A stretch of DNA of 64,000 bases from Diplonema papillatum (taxonomy: Eukaryota > Euglenozoa > Diplonemea > Diplonemida > Diplonemidae): the NCBI GenBank assembly GCA_030068145.1, contig JAPJBO010000026.1:496001-560000 (forward strand), written 5' to 3'. The translations under genes and the position numbers were made by a program. Shown piece by piece: positions 1 through 10,200 of the stretch (the stretch's first letter is position 1; every line of letters starts with the position of its first letter). Below the pieces are notes generated by a model, which ran no database searches, was not told where the DNA came from, and saw only the letters and a program-made list of their open reading frames with translations.

Positions 1-1543
1 AGATCAAAGACCCCAGGAGACAAGCCACCTGGTCCAGGCCAAAATCGGTGAATTTCGGGGGGTAATTTCTTTGTGGCGACCACTTTCTGCAGTCGGCCCT
101 GGGCGGAAGAGTATTACGGCCCAACTTGCGCAGAGCGGCCATGTGCTATGCGTGCCCCGAAGAGGAAGGAATAGGATGAGAAGGAAGGACAGACTGCGAG
201 TCACGGTTTGACAGGTAGTGACAGGATCAGCTGCGGTAAGGAGAGCAGGAAATGTTCTATCGGAAGCCCCGCGCCGGCCGGGTTTCGAAGCGATCACGGG
301 ACCGGAGACAGAGGTTGCAGTATTGGTTGGATGGGATGTGCTGGTCGGTGGCGGGTGACGTCTCAAAACCCGCAGACGTCTCGAAACCTCGCCGTCGACT
401 TTGAAGTGTGGACCACGTACGAAGAGATAACCGCGACACCGCAAATCGCCACAGATGATTTGTATTCTAACCCAAACTATCAGAGGCGGTCGCGGTCGAG
501 ACGGCAACCCGAGCGAGGAGTAAGGTTGATAACCAGAATGACTGTCATAATGGCCATGCTGAAGGCAAGATTGCGTTGCAGGAGGAGAAACTGGTGCTTG
601 GCCGAGGATAAGATGGCTATGGCGGCACGGGCAGAACAGAGCGCACGCCTTCGCAGTCCCAGGACTTCCGCCCACTTGCATACAGCCGTCGATTGGCCTT
701 TCCCAAGAGGACGAGTTGGAATGCAGGTACCATCTCCGGAGAGCTTCCGGTTTCTCCCAGAGTAGAGGAGCTGATGCAAACGCCACCTGATTGCGGATCA
801 CCTTCTTGCCCAAACCCAAGAGGGATTGGAGTGTCGGAATGGCGCGCAAGGAGAGGCTCTGGCTTGTTTGCTTCTTTCGCTGGCGAGAGGAAGACTTCGG
901 ACACGGCAAAGCCTTGGGCTTTTCGGGCTCTGCATCCTTCTGTTCCAGAGATCTTGCCCACAACAAAATTAGCCTTGAATGGCATGCTTCGGGTGAGGGC
1001 ATGCAGTTTATCAAGAAGTAACTTCTTATCAGCTCCCTTCCATGCAGACACAAGTTGGACTCAAGCACATCCTTTCGTCTATCACCGGACTCTTGATTGT
1101 GTGCTGCCAAATTTATCTGTGGGCTGTCCAAGATATCCTGCAGATCTCCATCGGTCAGGCCTCTGCCATCCGTCACGATAACGCGTTATTTTCAAGGACC
1201 AGTACAAGCACGCAATGGTAGCAACTGAAGCTTTTCCTTCAGTCCTCTTGGGGAACGTTGAAGGGAGCCCGGTAGCGAGCTTTACTTAGGTTCCTGTAAG
1301 CGTGAGCCAACCGACTTCTGCGAGTCCTACGATAGCGTTCGAGTCTACATTCCAACGAATCCTTCATGCCACGGCGACACGAAGCACCACCCCCCCCCAC
1401 CCCGAAGGCTCCATTTTTCAAAAGGCTTGGCCCTTCTGTGGAAAGCCCAAGCAAGAGGAACCGTCTTGCTCACTCCAAAGCTCCCGGTTTGGCGCCGGTG
1501 CGTGGCGCTTGAAAAAAATCACTACAAAAAAAAAAGACACCCC
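1..1543 (+). mobile_element. Poly(A)-ended retroelement, 3' part (copy 1)
   Basis: This stretch is repeated, closely but not identically, at about 13380-15550. It ends in an A-run (1526-1535) followed by GACACCCC, as copy 2 does. Relative to copy 2 it lacks about 510 bp around position 410-415, with a short match (acgtg) at the junction, so it is an internally deleted copy. Plus-strand peptide reading ...GMCWSVAGDVS... near 330-360 matches the start of the LINE-type C-terminal segment seen in copy 2. The left end lies outside the window. I read it as the 3' part of a non-LTR retrotransposon. Long minus-strand open frames across it show no recognisable protein. Confidence 0.6.
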
Positions 1544-1601
1544 AAGGTCAGTTCCCCGTAGTTCCCCCGTAGTTCCCCCTGGCTATACCGACCACACCAC
1601 C
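1544..1601. repeat. Right half of a short inverted-repeat element (MITE)
   Basis: It holds the doublet GTAGTTCCCCCGTAGTTC and ends in ACCGACCACACCA. The latter is the exact reverse complement of TGGTGTGGTCGGT at 5519-5531. The same right half follows the second retroelement copy at 15556-15606. It is best read as the remainder of a MITE of about 68 bp into which the retroelement inserted. Confidence 0.5.
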
Positions 1602-1630
1602 ATAATCGTTTTTTTTTTTTGGCTACGGGG

Positions 1631-1782
1631 TCAGGGGTTTATATAGCTTTTCCTCCTCTGTAGAAAAGTCCTTTTCGCCCTCGGGGTCCTGTGGGGGATC
1701 CAAAATTAAATAGAATTGGTAGTCAAGAGGCAAGCACTACCATGCCAGCCCAGCCCAACCCAACCCAACCTCAGTGTTGGTA
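1631..1782. repeat. Dispersed repeat, pair with 50041-50200
   Basis: About 150 bp are nearly identical to 50041-50200, in the same orientation. The segment carries a CCTCCTCTGTAGAAAAGTCC block, an AATTGGTAGTCAAGAGG block and a run of CCCAACC/CCAGCC. It contains one unit of the motif that is tandemly repeated at 50.3-50.6 kb. No coding capacity is seen and the family is unknown. Confidence 0.75.
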
Positions 1783-1935
1783 TAATTATCGCATTATTGC
1801 ACAAAGTTAACGCATATAATCGGCGTGCGATAGTCCATACTTCTGTATTTGCCCAGGTTTAAAGCGTGCGATAATGCGAATGAAAAAGTGCGATAATTGG
1901 CGCCAAACCCCCAAATGCGATAATATGCGATAATG
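1783..1935. repeat. TGCGATAAT-rich degenerate short repeat
   Basis: The motif TGCGATAAT and close variants occur at least five times in about 150 bp, some inverted (ATTATCGCA near 1787). It is a simple degenerate repeat with no gene in it. Confidence 0.6.
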
Positions 1936-3300
1936 CGAATCGTTTGGCCACTATGCCAAGGGGGGGTCAATCTAAGGTAAAAAAGTGTCCCAATGGGGTC
2001 ATTTTTCAAAGTCGTACTTCAGAGTACCGTTGGTACCCCGTGACCACATACCCAGGCCGGATTCCATATTTAGCCCGGATTTTCGACCTCAAAATCTCTC
2101 GAAGCGATGTCTAAGTGCTGCAAAACGACATGGAATGCCTTGCCTTCTTTGCGTCAGGGCGAGGTTCCGAGCGTATTTGGCCTGGCACAGCGAAACCCGG
2201 AAGGGTTTTCCCACCATGTTTCATCCAGTTAATCTTCAATGCAAACAAGATCGACGCGTCTCTGCTTTCCAGATGTGATCGGAGTCGAGCTCGCGAAAGA
2301 GCTTCGTGGAGCTCACACTGAGTCTCGTGGCCAGGAGGAAGCGGGTCCATATCGTGCCTACTTCTTCACCGATGGGAGATGAGTCAAAATACCCCGTCTA
2401 AGCCAGGTTTCGAGATTTCATTGGTGTGTGGTGCTTTCGTCGGGTTTCGGTGGTGTCCACGTTCATGTTTGTGGGTACCTCAGACAGTCGAAGGCCTCTA
2501 CGACTGTACTCTGTTCGCTACCGATTAGCGATCTGAGCCTTTTGCCGCCGAAGGCAAAATGTTTGTTGCGCACCCGGAATAAGACCACCTTCAGTTGGAT
2601 TTTTCCCCATATGGCGTACCTCTCTGCGATCATTTTCTGCTCACATGCAAGACGAAAACAACCTGTAGCGACGCTCAAGCCACACCAAGACCGTCGCAAG
2701 TCTCTTCGCCATTGCACCCATATCCACTTGTCAACCGGGTGCCGTCACTAGTGTCAACTTCTCCACGAGCCCCCGTCCTCCTGCACTTCTTCGCTGCTTG
2801 ACGCATTCGACGTTGTCATCTGAGCTGCCTGCCGAGCTCGTACCTGGGCTCTAACAGCCTAGGCACGCACGAGCCTCCTCTGGAGTGCCTCGTGGCATGC
2901 TAGCCTCCCCAGCTCCACTTTTCGTGCCCTCTGAACCTCCTAGCGGGTGCTTTTCGCAAGATCTTGCATCACTGGCACACTGGATCTTCCACACTTTGTA
3001 ACTAGGGTGTGCTTGGGGAAAATGGTGGCACGACTCTGACCACATTTTTCGACATCGCGTTTTGCAACACATTGGCGGCGTTTTGGTGGAATTCGAGGGC
3101 CTAAATCCGGGTTAAATGAGGATAGCGGCCGGCCTACGTGGGTGGGGGGTGATGGGAGGGCCCGAAATACGACTAAGGAAATGACTCACACAGATTGACC
3201 CCCCCTCGTCGCCCCCAGTTTTCCCTAGGAGGATTCTGGAGGGAGTCCCGTCTCCCCCCCGAAAACCCCTGCGATAGAACCATAATTTATTGTGAAGAAG
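1936..3300. other. No recognised gene
   Basis: I see only short open frames on both strands and no recognisable domain. The minus-strand frame at 2463-2717 is moderately basic and hydrophobic. It could be a downstream exon of the gene at 3309-5377, but no splice signals support that clearly. Confidence 0.4.
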
Positions 3301-3308
3301 GCGCATAC

Positions 3309-5377
3309 CGTTTTCCGCGTCAAGAGACAGCAGCGAATCGAAAGCCGTGGGCAGGTCGGCTTTGTTGTTCTTCTTCGACTTGCTGTTGACGTCGCTGGTG
3401 ACGGTGCCCAAGAGGTCGGCAAAGGTGGGTGGCGCGTTTCGGTTGCTTTTCTCCAACGGACTGGCCTGCTTGCTCGGAGACTTTTCTTCTTCCGATATGT
3501 CGTGCAAGATCTGTGGTAATTCGCGGAGGAGAATATGAACGGTTTTCCTTGAACCACCTGATGAGGCTGTTCCGGGCAAAAATATCGGGGGGATTCCACT
3601 CCCTGCAGCCGGCTCTGGGCGGGAGAGGTGCAATGTATAGTTCATTCCACGAAAAAGTGTCACAGATTTTCCGACTGAAAAGCAGCCTGTTTTGGGTCAA
3701 ACTTTTGGATTTCGTGGGAAATTTTTTTTGGGATGGAAAGAGCTATCCCTGGCGACTATGGGCAAGCAATCAGCTCGCGTGGCGACCAAAATCTGGCGTG
3801 TAGATGGACAAAAGGTCGGTTTTGGGGCTGTTTCAAAAACCCAAAAAAAAACGATTTCCTCTGGGCCATGGGCTAAAAAAACGGCGGAGATATTTTGTAG
3901 CGTTTATTGTTCGCTACCGAGTGAAAATTTTGAACTCATTTTGAGTTCTTCGCAAACCCCGCGAAAGAAGCTCCCAGAGGGCAGAAATACCGTCCTGGGA
4001 CACTGAAAACGAGTAAATGATGATCTCGCACTTTCCGATAAGAATTCCAACTGAGCAGGCGCTAAAAGCGAATTTTGGCTCGAGGTTTGGCAACATAGCA
4101 TAACGGATACCGCACCCTCCTGGGCCCCCGTAGGTCGCGGTTCGATTCCCCCGGTCCGAATTTTTTTTTTTTGCGATTTTTCGGTGTGAAAAGCAGCCGT
4201 CTGGAAATTATTTTCGAGGTCTTTTTGGGAAGTCTTTTGATTTTCGAGTAGTTCTGGGATGCGCGATTATGGGCAAGCTGCCAGCTAGCCCAGCGATCAA
4301 AATCTCACCCCCTCCTGGATGCAGAGAGACAAAAAACCGATCTCCAGGACCCCATTTTTTCGGGTGCCGACCACCAAAATCTCGAAACCGACCATTTTCG
4401 GACCTGCAGATGGAAATTTTCGGCAGAAGTCCGAAAAAGCCGAAATCTGTGACACTTTTTCGTGGAATGAGTGATATGCTGCAGGGTTGCTTGAGCCTTA
4501 AATCCGTGAGCCCATACTGTGTTCGCTGGTTTGTGGAGGAGTTAGTACTGATTTGGCATCGGTCTACTGCCTTTCGGGAAGCAGCTTACACTGTAAGTTG
4601 CGGTGTAAGAAATGCTCTAAATGACTATGCTGCAACTGGCCACCGATGGCTCAGTCAGACGCCGTCATCATGGCACCATCACTGCTCCAGGACTCAATCG
4701 TTGCCAGCCTGGAATACCCTTCCGCAGCCAGTAATAAATAGCTATATGCCCGTTCAACCTCGCTTTGATTCACTCGTGGATGGAGGAGTTCGCTCAGAAA
4801 CGTAGACAGTCCAACTCGAACGCGCCGAAGAACCGCTCAAGCGAGCATGTGTGCCATAGAGCCCAGAGAAGTCCGGCGACTTGAGACGAGAGTTGTGCGC
4901 ATACCTTTCTGAAATCCGGAGCGGGCGGCAGGACAAGGTTGGGCCCTTGCTTCACGCCAGGCGATGCCGGGGAGGGCCGGTGGGAAGGCGGTGCAACCCG
5001 ACTTGCACCCTTCACGCCGGGGGCACCAGGGGTAAGTGGATTCGTCCACGTCTTGCCCGAACCGGCCACGTTCGAGTTGCTGAGATGGCGGCTGTTGAAG
5101 CTGGGCTCCGTACCAAACAGCGGCGTCGCGTTGACACCCGAGGGGGTGAACGGGCTGATCTGGCGTTGCATGTCAAGCTGGCGCTGGAGGAGCGGCGACG
5201 TTACCGGCTGCAGCTTCAAATTCGGGCGCTGCACCTCGCCAAAGAGCGAGCCAGTGCGCGCAGCTGGGTTGGGCCGTGTGAACATGGTGGAAGTATTCGC
5301 CTGAGCTGGTGTGTCCGAGTCGTGTTTGCCGGTACTGTCCGAATTGAGCTGTACGGGTGCGTTTGGTTCCAGCGAAG
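3309..5377 (-). CDS. Unknown acidic, low-complexity host protein (two internal exons)
   Basis: Two minus-strand exons fit together: 5377-4905 and 3510-3309. The first begins after an AG preceded by a T-rich tract and reads ...SLEPNAPVQLNSDSTG... through ...PLFGTEPSFNSRHLSN... to ...LPPAPDFRK. It ends at a GTATGC donor in phase 0. The second starts after CCACAG with ILHDISEEEKSPSKQ, continues through PPTFADLLGTVTSDV and ends at another GTATGC donor in phase 1. The joined phases agree and both exons stay open. The protein is rich in Ser, Pro, Asn and charged residues, with scattered LFG motifs, and is probably disordered. I recognise no domain. Neither the first nor the last exon was found, so the gene is incomplete here. 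The 1394-bp intron carries an inverted-repeat element and a tRNA-like sequence. Confidence 0.55.
3642..4470. mobile_element. 829-bp element with 28-bp terminal inverted repeats
   Basis: Positions 3642-3669 and 4443-4470 are perfect inverted repeats of 28 bp (core ACGAAAAAGTGTCACAG). There is no transposase between them, so this is a non-autonomous DNA element. It lies wholly inside the intron of the 3309-5377 gene. Its two halves share a diverged direct segment (ATGGGCAAGC...AAAATCT at about 3759 and 4269). No clear target-site duplication is visible. Confidence 0.75.
4090..4172 (+). pseudogene. tRNA-like Pol III unit (tRNA remnant or SINE head)
   Basis: An A box TAGCATAACGG (4096-4106) fits the TRGYNNARYGG consensus. 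A B box GGTTCGATTCC (4139-4149) fits the GGTTCGANTCC consensus exactly. The 43-nt spacing suits a tRNA gene, and a T-run at 4161-4172 would terminate Pol III. The D, T and acceptor stems pair poorly, so this is not a functional tRNA. It is either a decayed tRNA gene or the head of a tRNA-derived SINE. It lies inside the inverted-repeat element. Confidence 0.5.
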
Positions 5378-5518
5378 CTGTTTACGGCTTGCCGCACAAG
5401 GACAAAAAGAACAAGAATTTGACCTCGGAGGTAAAGGTTGGCCAGTCACTTCGGGTCTCGAGCCAAAAATTTGGATTCTCGAGTGATTTTTTTCGCCATT
5501 ATTAACAGGTAATAAATA

Positions 5519-5563
5519 TGGTGTGGTCGGTGGGCCAGTTCCCCGTAGTTCCCCCGTAGTTCA
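5519..5563. repeat. Left half of a short inverted-repeat element (MITE)
   Basis: The segment begins TGGTGTGGTCGGT and holds the GTAGTTCCCCCGTAGTTC doublet. Positions 5536-5563 are an exact 28-bp direct repeat of 15556-15583, where the complementary right half lies. The bases just outside (AAATA, 5514-5518) recur just outside the right half at 15607-15611. The two halves look like one MITE split by the 10-kb block between them. Confidence 0.5.
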
Positions 5564-5565
5564 AC

Positions 5566-7240
5566 ATGGGGGGGGGGGGGGGGGTTTGCAAGAACGTGCT
5601 TGGAATGGATATGTGCTCAACACCGCACTGGTCCCGTCTGCGCCGTGTTTCGGTCCTTTAAGCCACGGACACATAAGGCGGACCATCATCAGCGTGGAAC
5701 CTGAGTGTCTGCAGACAGGACTGCGGTGTGAGTCTGGTTTGTCAGGCGGCTGATCGTAGCTCGTCACAGCCAGGACCACCCGTGCTACTAGAGCACAGGC
5801 GAATCCGTCACGGGGAGAAGGCCCCTACAACCGTGTCTGAGCAATCAGTTAAAAAACTCAGGGCACTCGCCCTGATTGTGACTGCGACTCGCTAGGCAGC
5901 ACTGACTTGTCTTCTTTTTACGGTGGCAATCTGCGAAGTAAACTCCGCAGAGCACAGTGGACATGGGGTTGCCGTGTGCAGCACCAATGGTTGAAGCACC
6001 AAAAGGGAAAAGAGTGCGAGGAAGTTATCCTGCGTGCTGAGGGCAGCAAGTCGCGTTACGCGAAGTACCCTACTGGAATGGGGGGATTGCAAGAACGTGC
6101 TTGGAATGGATATGTGCTCAACACCGCACTGGTCCCGTCTGCGCCGTGTTTCGGTCCTTTAAGCCACGGACACATAAGGCGGACCATCATCAGCGTGGAA
6201 CCTGAGTGTCTGCAGACAGGACTGCGGTGTGAGTCTGGTTTGTCAGGCGGCTGATCGTAGCTCGTCACAGCCAGGACCACCCGTGCTACTAGAGCACAGG
6301 CGAATCCGTCACGGGGAGAAGGCCCCTACAACCGTGTCTGAGCAATCAGTTAAAAAACTCAGGGCACTCGCCCTGATTGTGACTGCGACTCGCTAGGCAG
6401 CACTGACTTGTCTTCTTTTTACGGTGGCAATCTGCGAAGTAAACTCCGCAGAGCACAGTGGACATGGGGTTGCCGTGTGCAGCACCAATGGTTGAAGTAC
6501 CAAAAGGAAAAGAGTGCGAGGAAGTAATCCTGCGTGCTGAGGGCAGCAAGTCGCGTTACGCGAAGTACCCTACTGGAATGGGGGGATTGCAAGAACGTGC
6601 TTGGAATGGATATGTGCTCAACACCGCACTGGTCCCGTCTGCGCCGTGTTTCGGTCCTTTAAGCCACGGACACATAAGGCGGACCATCATCAGCGTGGAA
6701 CCTGAGTGTCTGCAGACAGGACTGCGGTGTGAGTCTGGTTTGTCAGGCGGCTGTTCGTAGCTCGTCACAGCCAGGACCACCCGTGCTACTAGAGCACAGG
6801 CGAATCCGTCACGGGGAGAAGGCCCCTACAACCGTGTCTGAGCAATCAGTTAAAAAACTCAGGGCACTCGCCCTGATTGTGACTGCGACTCGCTAGGCAG
6901 CACTGACTTGTCTTCTTTTTACGGTGGCAATCTGCGAAGTAAACTCCGCAGAGCACAGTGGACATGGGGTTGCCGTGTGCAGCACCAATGGTTGAAGTAC
7001 CAGAAGGAAAAGAGTGCGAGGAAGTAATCCTGCGTGCTGAGGGCAGCAAGTCGCGTTACGCGAAGTACCCTACTGGAATGGGGGGATTGCAAGAACGTGC
7101 TTGGAATGGGTATGTGCTCAACACCGCACTGGTCCCGTCTGCGCCGTGTTTCGGTCCTTTAAGCCACGGACACATAAGGCGGACCATCATCAGCGTGGAA
7201 CCTGAGTGTCTGCAGACAGGACTGCGGTGTGAGTCTGGTT
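5566..7240. repeat. 500-bp tandem array, about 3.3 units
   Basis: Head-to-tail units start at about 5588, 6088, 6588 and 7088; the anchor AGAACGTGC recurs at 5591, 6092, 6592 and 7092. Units differ by only a few bases. The array begins directly after a G-run and stops about 0.3 of the way through the fourth unit at another G-run, where a LINE begins. Each unit has short open frames on both strands but no recognised RNA gene or protein. A second array with the same left end lies at 24968-25634. It may be a satellite or a set of promoter monomers of a retroelement. Confidence 0.85.
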
Positions 7241-10200
7241 GGGGGGGGGGGGTGTCTTTTTTTTTTTTTTTTTTTTTTTTTTGGTAACTGAGGGGGGAAA
7301 TGCATGACGCACGACCACAAGCCGGACCAAACTTGTGAGTGTGGGACTGTCCGTTTTTCCGTCGGGACTTACCCACTAAAACCACCTAACTCAGAGATTC
7401 GAGAGATGCAGAGGGTGCTACCCACGGTTCTCACCGTGTACGCGGCGCGATGGAGGGGCCACCCTCCACGCGGGACTTGGCCAGTCCTTGCGCTGTCTGC
7501 CGCAGGGGTGCCCGGTGGCTAGCCGGATCTTGCGTCGGAACCCCTGCGCTCGCTGTGGCGCGGCTTGGAGGTCCCCAATTCCGTTTGCCTACGGTCGTTG
7601 GGGTACCTGGTGATCGTCCAGTCTGGGCGAGTCCGGTTGCACCGGCAGACTGTGGCAAGGGTACGATCACGCCGCTCAACTCACTCGGGGAGACACCCTC
7701 CACTAGCGACCGGCTTGCGAACGGTCTGGGAGGGTGCCTCGGGTGAGGTTGCTGCTGCACCTGGGTGTTTTGGGCGCTCTTGTTCAGGCTGGGGTCCTGA
7801 GGGCGGGCTTTTTTGGGGCAGTATTTCTCACCCAGGAGTATGGAGCAGGGGGGGTCTTTTCGCTTCAGCCGGGGCGGTGGCTGATGGGCGGCGATTATTA
7901 TTATTTCTGGGGGGGAGGGAGCCTTTTTCGGGGGGGGCGGTGGTGGCTGGTCGTCCCCCGGGGGGCGCGGTTTTTTCAAGAGTTGTGGGTTGCTCAGTCC
8001 CACCGGGGGGTCTTTTCTCTTGAGTGCCTGCGGGTTTGTTTCTGGTGCTGGTGCGTTTTTCGGGGGGAGTGGCTCTCGTTTTGGGGGAGGTGCCTGCGGG
8101 TTTGTTTCGGGTGCTGAGGCGTTTTTCGGGGGGGGGAGCTCTCGTTTTTGGGGGGGTGCCTGTGGGTTTGTTTCGGATGCTTGGGCGTTTTTCGGGGGGG
8201 GGAGCTCTCGTTTTTGGGGGGGTGCCTGCGGGTTTGTTTCGGATGCTGAGGCGTTTTTCGGGGGGGGGAGCTCTCGTTTTTGGGGGGGTGCCTGTGGGTT
8301 TGTTGGTGGTTGGCGTTTTTCGGGGGGCTGGGGGGTTTTCGCGGCTGCCTGCAGCTTGAGCGCCTGTGTGTGTGGATTGGGGCCTTTTGGTAGCCCTTGC
8401 TTTTTTGGTGGGGGTCGACCTTTTCCGGGGGGATCCAGGGGCTTCGAGGTGGCCGGGGCGGTCTCCCCCTTGCGGACCTGCGGCTTTGGGGTTGGACCGG
8501 CCGGTGGCAGCGGCGGCACGACCGACGAGGATGGCCCATCCTCGACCCCCAACGGGTCCCGCTTGGTCCCCATCGACCGCGGTCTCTGCCTGTACGGCTC
8601 GGACGGGGTTGCCCTCGGGGGTGCGCATCGCCAGCCGTCGCGCGACGACGCCGTGCCCGCCCTGCCTGCTTCGAGTGGCTTGAGGATGTCCTTCCTCGTC
8701 GCCTCTGCCTCCTCGACCTGCATGTTGGTGTCGTGTTGGATTGGGGGGTGCTGTGAGGGGCCTCGGATCCCGCTCCCTGTTGCCCCAGTACCCGCCCTCG
8801 AGTCCACTTGACTCGGTCCCCTCTTGGGGTTCGCCTTTCCAGCCTGCCTTGGGCGCAGGGGAGCCACCCGCACTCCCTCTGCCGTTCCGGCCGCGGCGTG
8901 CTGGGGGGGCTGGGGTGCTACTGTTTCTTTTGGGGGTGCGGGTGGCACTGGGGGTGTTGCCGTTGAGGGGGGGACTTCGCCTTCCCGTCGCGTCGCCTTC
9001 GGTGGCTCGACGTCAGCCTGCGCGCCGTCCGAGGCCGGCATCTCCTCGTCTTCCGGGACGGCTGCTTGCTTCTCCGGGGGCGTCCGCCCCGGCGCACCCT
9101 CCGTGTCCCCAAGGAGGGAGCCACCCTCCCCAGGGACACAGAGAATGCGCTCCTCCGGCGCTGCTGCGGGCCCTGCCGTCTGTCCGGCCGCCGCTGGTGA
9201 GCCCCCCCTAGGGGGCACCGCTGGACTTCCCTCCCTGACCCCCGAAGGCCGGTGCAGGAAGTCGCTCTGCCTAGCAAAAGGGTGGTAGAGCCGAACCCCT
9301 CCGCCCCCCTGGGTGTGTGTGTTGGTGGTGGTGGTGTGCATGCCGGGTGCCCTTGGTCCGGCATGCGTGTGGTCGGTCGTGACGGCTGGCCCGCTACAGC
9401 TCGCACGTGACCCGGGTGTGTGGCGCTGGGTGGTGAGGGGGGGGACTCGGGGGATCGGCTCTACCCCCCCAGTGATCGGCATCACTTCCCCTTGCACCTG
9501 CCCCCGAGGGGCAGCTTGGGCGCCGGGCGCTCGTCCCTCATCTCCCTGTTCACCCTGCCCCCCCTCCTGTGATTGTTCGTCATTCGGGGGGGGGAGGGGC
9601 GGTGGTCCCTGCGCTGCCGGGGCCTGCGGTCCGCCGGGGGCGCCTCCGCCTCCGCCTTCCGGGGCGCCGCCGCCGCCTCCGCCGCCGCTCGCGACGCTGC
9701 TGCTGCTGTTGCTGCTGCTGCTGCCGCCCCCGCCGCCGCTGCTGCTGCCGCTGCTACTACTGCTACTGCTGCTGCTGCCTGCCCCGTCGTCCGTGGAGAT
9801 TTCGTCCAGCTCGAGTTCGCCTTCCTCCACCCTTCGCGCCCCGAGGTGCACGTCCGCGTTCACGAGGGCGATGCGGGCCACCGCCCTTGCCACCACGAAG
9901 CTGAGCCTGTGGAACGCTAGGTGGGAGACCGCCGCGTAGGTCTCCCAGTCGTGCCTCCTGTGCACTGCGTTCACTAGCGCCCGCAGCTCGGGCAGGGCCG
10001 ACTCGCCCCAGGCGCCGAAGGTGTCCACCACCATCGGGACCAGCAGCAGGTCCTGTTGCTCAGGAGCCTCCGCCAGGATGGGGCCGTCGTACGTCCGCCG
10101 CTTGACGGCCTCGTACTTCGTGGCCGCCCCACCCTCGGTCTCCGCCGCCTTCTTCACCGCGTTCGCCTGCAGCGGGAAGGTGATCGCCACGTCGATCAGC

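Noticed and set aside
4-1176. 390-codon minus-strand frame
   Set aside because: No domain; it is disrupted in copy 2, and the retroelement signals (tail, C-terminal motif) are on the plus strand.
6640-6710. Hammerhead-ribozyme-like core on the minus strand of the 500-bp unit (CTGATGA, GGTCC/GGACC stem, GAAAC)
   Set aside because: Stem II is plausible but stems I and III do not form around a proper cleavage triplet, in either type I or type III order. Not enough to call a retrozyme.
5588-7240. Small tandem genes or snRNA/SL-RNA genes in the 500-bp units
   Set aside because: No match to 5S, U1-U6 or dinoflagellate spliced-leader sequences that I can recognise. The short frames on both strands are equally open.
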